A DNA stretch of 64,000 nt from Streptomyces sp. NBC_00083 (GCF_026343295.1 NZ_JAPELY010000001.1:3534001-3598000); one strand, 5' to 3'; shown: positions 27,371-35,143, counted from the stretch's first letter. Notes: a model not told the origin generated them from the letters alone. Made by a program: numbers and translations.

Positions 27371-28121
27371 GGCGCTGCTGCGGGCCGTGCTGCCGCCCCG
27401 GGCGGTCGGCGCGGCCCGCGCCGACGACGTGCCCGGACCGCTTTTCGCGGCGGAACGGGAGCTGTGCGCGGGGGCCGGGCCGCGCAGAGAAGGCGAGTTC
27501 ACCACCGGCCGGTGGTGTGCGCATCGGGCACTGGCCCGGCTCGGCGAGCTCCCGGTGGCGGTCGGACGGGGCCCGCGCGGCGAACCGGTGTGGCCGCACG
27601 GTGTCCTCGGCAGCATCACCCACTGCCCGGGGTTCCGCGCGGCCGCCCTGTGCCGTGCCGACGACGCGTGGGCTCTCGGCATCGACGCCGAGGTCGACGC
27701 TCCGCTGCCCCCGCGCGTCCGCGAGCGGCTGATCAGCGCGGACGAGGCAGGCCGTATGCGGCCGGAAGTCGCCGGAGAGCGCCTGCTGTTCAGCGCCAAG
27801 GAGGCCGCCTACAAGGCGTGTTCGGCCCTCGTGGGTGACGGCCGGCTGTCTCCACTGGCCGGCCTGCGCATCTTCGTCGAACCCGGCGAGCACGGGCCGG
27901 GGGCCGCCGGGCGCTTCCGCGCGCGGATCCCTGCCGTGAACGGGCTCAGGGGCGCGGACACGTACCGGTTCGAGGGAAGGTGGCAGCGGTCCCACGGTCT
28001 GGTGGTCACCTCGTGCGTGGTGGTGCGCTCGGGCACGGAGGTGCCCACGACACGTCCCCGTCGTGTCGTGGGCACCCCACTCGGCCCTCAGACCAGATCG
28101 GCCTGGGACTCCAGTACATAG
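27351..28121 (+). CDS. 4-prime-phosphopantetheinyl transferase (EntD/Sfp type)
   Basis: The protein has about 256 residues. The motifs are TTGRWCAHRAL, GSITHCPGFRAAA (GSxTHC of EntD-like PPTases), GIDAEVDAPLP with the metal-binding acids, and LLFSAKEAAYKA (xxKEAxxK). It converts apo carrier domains to holo form and could serve both NRPSs, the ArCP and the discrete ACP. GTG 27351 lies inside the end of the aryl-AMP ligase gene (20-bp overlap), so translation is coupled. The last roughly 25 codons run across a 14-bp terminator-like hairpin (28040-28076) and overlap the 3-prime end of the convergent regulator by 34 bp. That C-terminal tail looks unlike the family and may be a run-on. Confidence 0.9.
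   Translation: MRTEAAEALLRAVLPPRAVGAARADDVPGPLFAAERELCAGAGPRREGEFTTGRWCAHRALARLGELPVAVGRGPRGEPVWPHGVLGSITHCPGFRAAALCRADDAWALGIDAEVDAPLPPRVRERLISADEAGRMRPEVAGERLLFSAKEAAYKACSALVGDGRLSPLAGLRIFVEPGEHGPGAAGRFRARIPAVNGLRGADTYRFEGRWQRSHGLVVTSCVVVRSGTEVPTTRPRRVVGTPLGPQTRSAWDSST
28040..28076. terminator. Hairpin inside the 3-prime end of the PPTase gene
   Basis: A perfect 14-bp inverted repeat (28040-28053 with 28063-28076) has a 9-nt loop. It lies within the annotated PPTase frame and 12 bp beyond the stop of the convergent regulator gene. It is well placed to terminate the regulator transcript and could also stop the PPTase transcript. Confidence 0.6.
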
Positions 28122-28591
28122 CCCCGCCCCCATACGGTGCGTATGGAAAGGCCGAGCGGTTGTATTCGCTCCCTGGTCCGCATCATGTGCAGGTCCAGGG
28201 CGTTGCGCGTCCTCGAACCATTGACCTGGCCGAGCCGGTAGCGCAGCGCCTCGCGGGGAACGACCTCGCGGAAATTCGGTACGAGCAGTTCCAGGAGCTC
28301 CGTCTGGGTGGGCGAGACCGTCACGGAACGCGAGGAGAAGTGCAGTACCCCGCTCTCGTCCAGACACGGAAGCCGGTTCATTCGATACCGGCGGCTGAGG
28401 GCGTTCACCCGGGCCTGTAAGTCGTGCGCCGCGATGGGGGCTCTGACCCAGTCCTCGCAGACGTCCTCGCAGACGGGAGCCTCGGCCCTCGCCTCCACGA
28501 CCAGTATGCGAGGCACGCCGATCGTGCGGTAGCGATCCCGCAGTTCCTGTTGCGCCGGCCATCTCAGTAACCGGACTTCTTCACGTGACAA
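28088..28591 (-). CDS. OmpR/PhoB-type winged-helix regulator with degenerate receiver; TTG start and TTA codon
   Basis: The protein has 167 residues. The C-terminal 90 or so residues form a Trans_reg_C winged helix: VTVSPTQTELLELLVPNFREVV, then the recognition helix region NALDLHMMRTRERIQPLGLS and the wing IRTVWGRGYVLES. The N-terminal part (PRILVVEARAEAPVCED) resembles a shortened receiver without the phospho-acceptor pocket, so it is probably phosphorylation-independent. It is the only regulator inside the cluster core and a candidate pathway activator. Translation appears to start at TTG (28589-28591) with GGAAGGGG upstream, as no in-frame ATG or GTG is available. Codon 8 (28568-28570) is TTA, giving bldA control. 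Both features suggest deliberately low, developmentally timed expression. Confidence 0.78.
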   Translation of the reverse strand: MSREEVRLLRWPAQQELRDRYRTIGVPRILVVEARAEAPVCEDVCEDWVRAPIAAHDLQARVNALSRRYRMNRLPCLDESGVLHFSSRSVTVSPTQTELLELLVPNFREVVPREALRYRLGQVNGSRTRNALDLHMMRTRERIQPLGLSIRTVWGRGYVLESQADLV

Positions 28592-29053
28592 GTACGCGCC
28601 CCTTCCACGCCCATGGAGTTATACGCTCACTCATCCCCGCACCCTGGAACCCGGGAGCGGGAGCCACCCAACGATGAAATTGCGGCGCGAAGAGACGCCG
28701 GTGAACAGCCGCTTGCCGCCGGTCACATGGAGCACGCCCGACGAGTCGACGTGACAGCCCCGTTCAAGCCATTCACCTCGTGTGCGTGCCTCTGAAATTG
28801 TTGACCATTGGATCAAAATCGATTGGCGCCCGCCGGGTCCTGACGACCGGCGGAGGTCCTTCGCCGTAACGATTCAGTCGGGGTTGCCGATAAAGATCGG
28901 CGGCTGGCCCACCCCTGTCACCTGTCCTCCACGGCGTGATGCAAACCCCCGCCGTGCCCCCTCGCCTCCTCATATGAGCTGGACGAACAGGCTCAATCTA
29001 AGGGCTCGCGCGGGTCCGCGTCGCTAAATCTGTCACTCATATTTTGGCCACCG
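28592..29053. other. 462-bp gap between regulator and P450; AT-rich island
   Basis: I see no convincing gene; short frames here lack family features and codon bias. An AT-rich island at about 28790-28830 contains an imperfect 22-bp palindrome (28805-28826, CCATTGGATC...ATCGATTGG, about 8 of 11 matching positions). A short perfect palindrome CTCATATGAG lies at 28969-28978. Upstream regulatory sequence for the leftward regulator is the most likely content of the first part. Confidence 0.4.
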
Positions 29054-30259
29054 TCATCGTAAAGCGACGGGAACGCTCGCGTACGACCGGAACGTCACGC
29101 TGGGTATCCGGACCACCTCGCCGGCGGGCTCGAAACGGGGGGCCCGGCTCAGCAGCCGACCCAGCGCGACCTGTGCCTCGATCCGCGCGAGGCCCGCGCC
29201 CAGGCAGTGATGGGCGCCACCGCCGAAGCTCACGTGCGGGTTGGGGGAGCGGCCCACATCCAGCCGCTCCGGGTCCTCGAACCGCTCCTCGTCGTGGTTG
29301 GCCGAACCGAGCAGGAGCACCACCACCCGGCCGGGCCGGATCATCCTGCCCCCGATCTCGATCTTGTCGACGGCCATCCGGGCGGTCGCCTGGATCGGGG
29401 CGTCGTAGCGCAGGAACTCGTCCACGGCGCTGGGCAGCAGACCGGGATCGGCGCGGAGCCTGGCCAGCTCGCGGGGATGGCCGAGCAGCGCCGCGCAGCT
29501 CGTCGCGATGAGGTTGGTGGTGGTCTCGAAGCCCGCGAAGAACAGGAAGATCGTGTTGTCCACGATCTCCTCCCGGCTCAGCCGCGCCTGCGGCTCGTCG
29601 GTCACCTCCGCCGTCAGCATCTGCGACAGCAGGTCGTCCCCGAGGTTGCGCCCCCGCTCGTCGAGCAGCGCCCCGATGTACTCCCGCAGCCAGGCCACGG
29701 CCGCGTGCGCGGCGGCCCGGTCCTCCTCGGCCACGTACAGCGCGAACGCCTTCGCCAGCTGGATGGCGTGCGGGCGCACCAGGTCCCGGTCCACCGGGGG
29801 AATTCCGACCAGTTCGCACACCACCATGACAGGAAGCGGAAAGGCGAGCTCGGTCACGGCATCGAAAAGTCCCCCGTCGAGGCCCGGCGCGATCAGCTCC
29901 TCCACCTGCTCCTCGATGAAATCGTGCATACGCTGCACCAGCCGCGGGCTGAACGCCTTTGCCATCAGACGCCGCAGCCGCGTGTGATCGGGGGCGTCGC
30001 GGTCCAGGATTATTCGCTGGAAGAAGCTGTTCGCCGGACCGTCCCCGATGCTGAATTCATGGTATTCCGGCGGGTATTCATGGCTCAGCCGGCGATCTCG
30101 CAGCAGCGGCACCACGTCGGCGTACCGGCTGACCACCCACTGGCCTGGGCCGCCCCTGCTCAGCGGCCCCGAGGCGCGCAGTTCCGCATAGACGGGGTAC
30201 GGATCGGACAGCACTTCAGGGGCGCGTGAATTGAACCGCAGGGGCAGATCCGACGTCAT
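29054..30259 (-). CDS. Cytochrome P450
   Basis: The protein has 401 residues and is a bacterial class I P450. The I-helix is FLFFAGFETTTNLIA (A/G-x-E-T), the ExxR motif is in DEFLRYDAPIQ, and the heme loop is FGGGAHHCLGAGLAR with the cysteine ligand. It needs a ferredoxin and reductase, which are not in the window. It is divergent from a closely similar P450 (about 160 bp apart), sharing the PYPVYAELRASGPL / PYPVYRRLRAAGPL start and the FGGGAHHCLGA loop, so the two arose by duplication. It is probably a tailoring oxidase for the cluster product (hydroxylation or ring oxidation); the substrate is unknown. ATG 30259 is followed by a family-typical N-terminus. Confidence 0.92.
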   Translation of the reverse strand: MTSDLPLRFNSRAPEVLSDPYPVYAELRASGPLSRGGPGQWVVSRYADVVPLLRDRRLSHEYPPEYHEFSIGDGPANSFFQRIILDRDAPDHTRLRRLMAKAFSPRLVQRMHDFIEEQVEELIAPGLDGGLFDAVTELAFPLPVMVVCELVGIPPVDRDLVRPHAIQLAKAFALYVAEEDRAAAHAAVAWLREYIGALLDERGRNLGDDLLSQMLTAEVTDEPQARLSREEIVDNTIFLFFAGFETTTNLIATSCAALLGHPRELARLRADPGLLPSAVDEFLRYDAPIQATARMAVDKIEIGGRMIRPGRVVVLLLGSANHDEERFEDPERLDVGRSPNPHVSFGGGAHHCLGAGLARIEAQVALGRLLSRAPRFEPAGEVVRIPSVTFRSYASVPVALR

Positions 30260-30420
30260 GCCGCTCTCCTGTCGAAAGGCGGGGATTTCGGCCCGGATCC
30301 TAGCAGCGGGAATCGCCCGTGCGGCAGCGGAAGACGGAGAGGATCTTCCTTTCGGAGTTGTTCTGTCTCTTTCCTTTCAGGGCTGATGAAGACTCGGTCC
30401 GCTGTCCTACGCTGCCAGTT
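30260..30420. promoter_or_regulatory. Divergent promoter region of the two P450 genes
   Basis: This 161-bp gap contains the octamer TTCCTTTC at 30346-30353 and 30371-30378, 25 bp apart. The second copy ends in CCTTTCAG, related to the reverse complement of the TGAAAGA motif seen upstream of other cluster genes. TACGCT at 30408-30413 could be the -10 of a leaderless transcript for the rightward gene, whose GTG has no ribosome-binding site. Confidence 0.4.
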
Positions 30421-31647
30421 GTGACCGATGTGAGAGACAGGGAACTGCCGAGGTTCAGTCTTGACGACGCGGCGCTGCTGCGTGATCCCTATCCGGTCTA
30501 CCGGAGGCTTCGCGCGGCCGGACCGCTGTGCCGGGGCGGCCCCGCCCAATGGGTCGTCACGCGGTACGACGAGGTGTCGCGGCTCCTCAAGGACCGCAGG
30601 CTCGGCCGCGCCTTCCCCGTCGAGTTCCAGGAGATGTCGGTGGGTGCCGGGCCCGCCGTCGACTTCCTGCGCGGCATCGTCATCGACCGGGACCCGCCCG
30701 ACCACACACGGCTGCGCCGCCTGCTCACCAAGGCGCTCCCGCCGACCACCGTCCGCACCCTGAGCGGCCTGATCGGCGACCTGGTGGACGAGCTCCTGAC
30801 GGCGGCCGAGGAGCGCGGCTCCTTCGACGCGGTCACCGACCTCGCCCAACCGCTGCCCGTCCTCGTGATGAGCACCCTGCTCGGCATCCCGCACAGCGAC
30901 CGCGCCGAGGTCATGCGCCGCTCCCTCGACGTCGCCAAGGCCTTCGCCGTGTTCATACCCGAGGAGGAGCGGGCCGCCGCCCACGACGGGGTCCGCTGGC
31001 TGCGCGGCTACCTGCGGGGCCTGCTCCGCGAGCGCCTCGCCCACCCCGGCGACGACCTGCTCAGCGCGATCGCGCTCGCCCGGGACGACGAACACCGCCC
31101 GCTCACCGAGGAGGAGACCGTCGACAACGCGCTCTTCCTCTACTACGCGGGCTTCGAGACCACCACCAACCTCATCGCCACCGGCTGCCACGCGCTGATC
31201 CACCACCCCGACGAACAGCGCCGGCTGCGCGCCGACCGCGCTCTGATGCCGACCGCCCTGGAGGAGTTCCTGCGCTGGGACGCCCCCATCCACACCACCA
31301 CCCGCCTGACCCTGGAGCCGGTCGAGGTGGGCGGGCGCACCATCCGCCCCAACCGGGTCGTGGTCCTGCTCCTGGCGTCCGCCAACTTCGACGAGCGGCA
31401 GTTCGCCGACCCCGAGCGCCTCGACCTCGCCCGGCGGCCCAACGCCCACCTGAGCTTCGGCGGCGGCGCCCACCACTGCCTGGGCGCGATGCTGGCCCGG
31501 GTGGAGGGCTCGGCCGTGTTCGGCCGGCTCCTCGACCGTCCGGGCCTGCTGGAACCGGCCGGCGAGGCCGACTGGCAGCCGAGCGCGGCGGGCTTCCGCT
31601 TCCCCTTCTGCGCCTACCGCAGCATCCCGGTCGCCCGCACCATCTGA
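30421..31647 (+). CDS. Cytochrome P450
   Basis: The protein has 408 residues. The I-helix is FLYYAGFETTTNLIA, ExxR lies in EEFLRWDAPIH, and the heme-binding loop is FGGGAHHCLGAMLAR. It is the divergent paralogue of the neighbouring P450 and presumably acts on the same or a related substrate. GTG 30421 begins the sequence that aligns with its paralogue; the longer frame adds about 34 unlike residues. No Shine-Dalgarno sequence precedes it, so a leaderless message is possible. The gene ends at a strong bidirectional terminator. Electron-transfer partners are not encoded nearby. Involvement in the metallophore pathway rests on position only. Confidence 0.91.
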   Translation: MTDVRDRELPRFSLDDAALLRDPYPVYRRLRAAGPLCRGGPAQWVVTRYDEVSRLLKDRRLGRAFPVEFQEMSVGAGPAVDFLRGIVIDRDPPDHTRLRRLLTKALPPTTVRTLSGLIGDLVDELLTAAEERGSFDAVTDLAQPLPVLVMSTLLGIPHSDRAEVMRRSLDVAKAFAVFIPEEERAAAHDGVRWLRGYLRGLLRERLAHPGDDLLSAIALARDDEHRPLTEEETVDNALFLYYAGFETTTNLIATGCHALIHHPDEQRRLRADRALMPTALEEFLRWDAPIHTTTRLTLEPVEVGGRTIRPNRVVVLLLASANFDERQFADPERLDLARRPNAHLSFGGGAHHCLGAMLARVEGSAVFGRLLDRPGLLEPAGEADWQPSAAGFRFPFCAYRSIPVARTI

Positions 31648-31668
31648 CCGTATGCGGGGGCGTACACG

Positions 31669-31710
31669 ACGAAGGGGCCACCGGTACGCACCGGTGGCCC
31701 CTTCGCGTCG
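31669..31710. terminator. Bidirectional terminator between P450 and FAD oxidase
   Basis: A perfect 15-bp stem (31671-31685 with 31690-31704) closes on the tetraloop ACGC and is extended by a short flanking complementarity. It lies between two convergent genes. The loop is identical to that of the terminator at 17.2 kb. Confidence 0.9.
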
Positions 31711-31719
31711 CCCCTGCGG

Positions 31720-33096
31720 TCAGTTCGCCGGAAGGATGTTGTGGTTGACCCGGAACAGGTTCTCCGGGTCGTACTTCGCCTTGAGCCGGGTGAGCCGCTC
31801 GAGGTTGGGGCCGTAGGCGTCGCCGAGCCGCTGCGGGCCGTCGTCGCCGAGGTGGTTCACGTACACCCCGCCGGTCGTGTACGGCAGCACGCGCTCGTAG
31901 ACCCGCTGGGTCCACTCGATGTTGGCGGCGTCGTCGGCCGGGTCCTCCCACTGGCTCAGCACGCTGACCAGGTAGCCGGTGCGGTGCGGGAACGCCGTTG
32001 CCTCAGCCGGGAGTTGGGCCATCACGCCGCCCATCAGACCGCCGCCCACCAGGGACAGGGCGGAGGGGTTGGTGGTGAAGCCCTCGCCCAGGATGTCCAG
32101 GGCCTCGCCGTGCAGCTCGTCGAAGTGGAACGACCGGGCGTACAGCCGCCGGCCGGCGACGGTGTTGTCGTCGAGCATCCGCTGCACGGCCAGATACGGC
32201 ATCCGGCCCACGTGGTTGAGCAGCGGCTTGCGGCCGAGCCCGCTCAGCGGAGCGACCGCCTCCTCGCCGCCGGCCTCCGGGTCGGCGTGCACATAGCCGA
32301 GACCGACCGCCGGCTCGCCGTCCACGGTGAGGAAGGCGAACGAGGTGGTGAGCGCGTCCGGCGCCGTCTTGTTGAACTCGCCCAGTCGGCGGGCGACTTC
32401 ACCGGTCTCCGCGACAGGGAAGGCGAGCAGCCCGGCAAGGCAGTCGCCCTGCGGATACAGCTTGTACTGGAAGGAGGTGGCCACGCCGAAGTTGCCGCCG
32501 CCGCCGCGGATCGCCCAGAACAGGTCCGGGTCCTCCTCCTGGCTGACCCGGCGCAACGTGCCGTCGGCGAGCACGAGGTCGGCGGAGATCAGGTTGTCCA
32601 CGAGCAGGCCGCGGTAGCGGGCGAGCCAGCCGAGGCCGCCGCCGAGCGTCATTCCGCCGATCCCGATGTACGACTCCTGCGAGCCGGTGACCGCGAGCCC
32701 GTAATGCATCGTCTCCGCGTCGAACTCGCCCTGCACCAGGCCGGGTTGGGCGAGCGCGGTGCGGCCCGTGGGGTCGACCCGGATGCCCTTCATGGCGGAC
32801 GTGTCGATCACGAGTCCGCCCTCGACGCTGCCGGTGCCGGCGAAGCAGTGCCCGCCGCCCGTCACCGCGAGCAGGATGTCGTGCTCGCGGGCGAACCGCA
32901 CGACGGTGGCGACGTCCGCCGCGCCCGCGCAGCGGGCGAGCGCGCCGGGCCGCTTCTCGAAGTAGGCGTTCCAGATCGACTTCGCTTCGGTGTACTCCTG
33001 GTCCGCCTCGGTGATGAGGGGGCCGCGCAACTGCTCGCGCAACTCCTCGACGAGTCGCTCCGGGACAGTGTCGCCGGAGGTGGTGGTGAGCCGCAT
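31720..33096 (-). CDS. FAD-linked oxidase, berberine-bridge-enzyme-like
   Basis: The protein has 458 residues. The PCMH-type FAD domain contains LLAVTGGGHCFAGTGSVEGG, with H and C at the positions used for bicovalent FAD attachment in BBE-like oxidases, then GIGGMTLGGGLGWLARYRGL and FWAIRGGGGNFGVATSFQY. The C-terminal BBE motif is GVYVNHLGDD ... YGPNLERLTRLKAKYDPENLFRVNHNI. ATG 33096 has GGGAGG four bases upstream. Such enzymes use O2 to oxidise alcohols or amines and form C-C or C-N bonds. It could be the last tailoring gene of the cluster or an independent neighbour; the convergent terminator on its 3-prime side argues for a separate transcription unit. Confidence 0.88.
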   Translation of the reverse strand: MRLTTTSGDTVPERLVEELREQLRGPLITEADQEYTEAKSIWNAYFEKRPGALARCAGAADVATVVRFAREHDILLAVTGGGHCFAGTGSVEGGLVIDTSAMKGIRVDPTGRTALAQPGLVQGEFDAETMHYGLAVTGSQESYIGIGGMTLGGGLGWLARYRGLLVDNLISADLVLADGTLRRVSQEEDPDLFWAIRGGGGNFGVATSFQYKLYPQGDCLAGLLAFPVAETGEVARRLGEFNKTAPDALTTSFAFLTVDGEPAVGLGYVHADPEAGGEEAVAPLSGLGRKPLLNHVGRMPYLAVQRMLDDNTVAGRRLYARSFHFDELHGEALDILGEGFTTNPSALSLVGGGLMGGVMAQLPAEATAFPHRTGYLVSVLSQWEDPADDAANIEWTQRVYERVLPYTTGGVYVNHLGDDGPQRLGDAYGPNLERLTRLKAKYDPENLFRVNHNILPAN

Positions 33097-33177
33097 CGCG
33101 CCTCCCGTACGGCTGGACATCGAATGGTGTCGCTCATCCAACCCCGGCCCGGCAGGGGGCCCCGGGGACCGGACAGA

Positions 33178-33195
33178 GTACGGAAAGGTCCGTAC
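33178..33195. promoter_or_regulatory. Palindrome between divergent FAD oxidase and VOC genes
   Basis: GTACGGA-AAGG-TCCGTAC has perfect 7-bp arms in the 172-bp gap between the divergent genes. It could be an operator; nothing identifies the regulator. Confidence 0.4.
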
Positions 33196-33268
33196 GGCGC
33201 CGCCGGGGAAGGGCTGCGCCTTCGGTAGCGTGGGACCCCCGCATGTTCCCGCGTCCACGGAGTGGCTC

Positions 33269-33622
33269 ATGTACGTTCGCCGGATCGTCCCCAACTTCGA
33301 GTCCGAGGGGCAGGCCCTCGCCGACAGCTCCGACTTCTACGGAGTGCTGGGATTCGAGGAGGTCATGAACCACGGCTGGATCGTGACGCTGGCCTCCGAG
33401 GACAATCCCGCCGTGCAGCTCAGCCTGATGACCAAGGACATGACGGCCCCCGTCATCCCGGACGTGAGCATCGAGGTGGACGACGTGGACGCGGTGCACC
33501 GCGCGATGGTGGAGCGCGGCGCCGAGATCGTGCACCCCCTGACGGACGAGGAGTGGGGAGTGCGCCGCTTCTTCGTCCGTGACCCGAACGGCCGGGTGGT
33601 GAACATCCTCAGCCACTCCTGA
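33269..33622 (+). CDS. VOC superfamily (glyoxalase/bleomycin-resistance-like) protein
   Basis: The protein has 117 residues, a single vicinal-oxygen-chelate domain: DFYGVLGFEEVMNHGWIVTLA, then PDVSIEVDDVDAVHRAMVERG and the end motif VRRFFVRDPNGRVVNILSH. Such small proteins are metal-dependent lyases, dioxygenases or antibiotic-binding proteins. ATG 33269 follows GGAGTGG. It is divergent from the FAD oxidase and convergent with a second VOC gene, from which it is separated by a strong hairpin. A self-protection role is conceivable if it binds the cluster product, but nothing in the sequence proves it. Confidence 0.8.
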   Translation: MYVRRIVPNFESEGQALADSSDFYGVLGFEEVMNHGWIVTLASEDNPAVQLSLMTKDMTAPVIPDVSIEVDDVDAVHRAMVERGAEIVHPLTDEEWGVRRFFVRDPNGRVVNILSHS

Positions 33623-33650
33623 CACCGGGATCACCGGCGTCATCGGTAAC

Positions 33651-33690
33651 GCCCGCCCCGCGCCGCCCTGTCGGGCGGCGCGGGGCGGGC
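33651..33690. terminator. Bidirectional terminator hairpin
   Basis: A perfect 18-bp GC stem (33651-33668 with 33673-33690) has the loop TGTC. It sits between the convergent VOC genes. Confidence 0.85.
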
Positions 33691-33726
33691 GCAGCCGTGC
33701 GCCGGGTAAGGGCGGTTCTCGCGGGG

Positions 33727-33764
33727 TGCCCGGGGCGCCCGGGGCGCGTGAGGCGCGTGAGGTG
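33727..33764. repeat. Short GC-rich tandem repeats
   Basis: CCCGGGGCG-type units repeat twice and are followed by GCGTGAG-type units repeated twice. The stretch is in the noncoding gap between the convergent VOC genes and has no evident function. Confidence 0.4.
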
Positions 33765-33820
33765 CCCGCCGCCGTCTCCACCAGCGGAACCCCGAGAGCA
33801 ACCGGAAGTCCGGTCGGCTG

Positions 33821-34231
33821 TCAGGCGCGCCCGGGCCAGACCGGCCCCTCTTCGGTCCACACGACACCCTTGTTGCGGCAGAGGCAGAAGGGGTGACCGA
33901 TCGGGTCGGTGTAGATTTGCCAGCCGTAGCCGTTGGGGCCGACGAACTCCTGCCTCAGTGTCGCCCCCAGGTCGAGGAGGCGGCGCTGCTCGGGCTCGAA
34001 CTCGTCCACTTCGAAGTCGAGGTGGAACTGCTTGGGGTGCTCGGTGTCGGGCCACTGCGGAGCGCGGTAGTCGTCCACCCGGATGAAGGCCAGCTCGATC
34101 TCGCCGAACTGGATGCCGGCCCACTCCTCGGAGCTTCCCTCCTTGACCGGACGGCCCGTCACCTCGGAGTAGAAGGCCGCAAGCTTCATCGTGTCCGGGC
34201 AGTCGATAATGAAATCAGTGAGTCTCAGCAT
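33821..34231 (-). CDS. VOC superfamily protein
   Basis: The protein has 136 residues and is a glyoxalase-like domain: FIIDCPDTMKLAAFYSEVTG, then QFHLDFEVDEFEPEQRRLLDL and the C-terminal DPIGHPFCLCRNKG. This is the common Streptomyces VOC form, with two beta-alpha-beta-beta-beta units and the HLDxxV pattern. ATG 34231 matches the family start. It is convergent with the other VOC gene but belongs to a different subfamily, so recent duplication is unlikely. The function is unknown. Confidence 0.8.
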   Translation of the reverse strand: MLRLTDFIIDCPDTMKLAAFYSEVTGRPVKEGSSEEWAGIQFGEIELAFIRVDDYRAPQWPDTEHPKQFHLDFEVDEFEPEQRRLLDLGATLRQEFVGPNGYGWQIYTDPIGHPFCLCRNKGVVWTEEGPVWPGRA

Positions 34232-34367
34232 CCCGCGATTTTGCCACGGGACGACGGAATCCAGGGCGAGATGGGGGGCGGAGACGGCCGCTCCTCCGTT
34301 TAGAACTACGCCCGCCCCCCTTCGGACTGCCCAGGGAGCAGCGTGCCGCCGTCCTTCGCGTACCGGC

Positions 34368-34649
34368 GTGTACCGGATCACCGAGTACGACCTCGCCGAC
34401 CGCGATGAGCACGGCCACTACAACGGAGCGGAGGACGTCGTCAGCGGCCATAGGCCGGTCGAGGCGACGCAGCTGGCGGTGATCGCCGCGTTCGTGGAGG
34501 CTGCGGGACTCGCCCACCTGACGATTCGCGAGCCCGCAGTCGCGGGCTTCGTCCACTTCGGCGGGATGGAAGGACACGGCTCGGCGCTCTCTTCCCGCCC
34601 GATCTCACCGGCGGCTCGCACATCACGATCCCCGTCCCCCCTTGGGTAG
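34368..34649 (+). pseudogene. Remnant of a conserved Streptomyces protein, frameshifted
   Basis: Reading from GTG 34368 the peptide YRITEYDLADRDEHGHY is followed by AAFVEAAGLAHLTIREPAVA and GFVHFG. It has normal Streptomyces codon bias and the look of a conserved actinomycete family I recognise only by pattern. At about 34590 the frame collapses; removing two bases in the CTCT run would restore a continuation ALFPPDLTGG. The expected C-terminal half is absent. I read it as a truncated, decayed gene. Confidence 0.5.
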
Positions 34650-34816
34650 CAACCCCGACCGCAATCCCCTCCGGGCCTTCCTCCGACCGCCGGGCAAGGG
34701 CGAGGCCGGCCGCGGCCTCACCGAGCCTCCGGCCCCGCGCCGCCACCCGCAGGGGAGCAGTCCATGCCGGGTAAGAGTTCACTAGCCCTCGGTCACTCCC
34801 ATTCTCGGATCGAGGC

Positions 34817-35143
34817 CTAACTGGCCGACGAATCACTCACCAGCCCGTGCATGAGGCCGTCCTGCTTCCCCTCCAACATTGGTGATACGTCTGCCCCGCC
34901 GCACTGATTGAGGGGACTTCCCAAGGGGAGGCCGAGCAGATTGCCGTTCATGGTTCCGGAGCCGGCCGTGGTGGCTCCGGCAGCGTGGGACCCAACGTTG
35001 TGATTGGCGCACTTGGTAGCGAAGGCGGGCGAGAGGAAATCGCCGACTCCGCCGGCTGAAGCCGGAGTAGCAGTCACGAGGCCGATGCTGAGGGCGGCAC
35101 CTACCAGGCCGAGCGCCGTGGAGCGATACGCAACGGATGTCAT
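34817..35143 (-). CDS. Chaplin-type secreted hydrophobic aerial protein
   Basis: The protein has 108 residues. A signal peptide (ALGLVGAALSIGLVTATPASA, cleavage near residue 30) is followed by one chaplin domain, GGVGDFLSPAFATKCANHNV ... GLPLGSPLNQCGG, with the two conserved cysteines. A short hydrophilic tail follows. Chaplins assemble into amyloid fibrils that coat aerial hyphae and spores; short ones carry a single domain like this. ATG 35143 gives a clean signal peptide. The gene lies beside an IS remnant, and the roughly 30-residue tail after the second cysteine is longer than usual for short chaplins. Confidence 0.85.
   Translation of the reverse strand: MTSVAYRSTALGLVGAALSIGLVTATPASAGGVGDFLSPAFATKCANHNVGSHAAGATTAGSGTMNGNLLGLPLGSPLNQCGGADVSPMLEGKQDGLMHGLVSDSSAS

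Noticed and set aside
28613..28795. A 60-codon rightward frame upstream of the P450 region
   Set aside because: It has no ribosome-binding site, no motif and mixed codon use. It lies in a likely promoter region.
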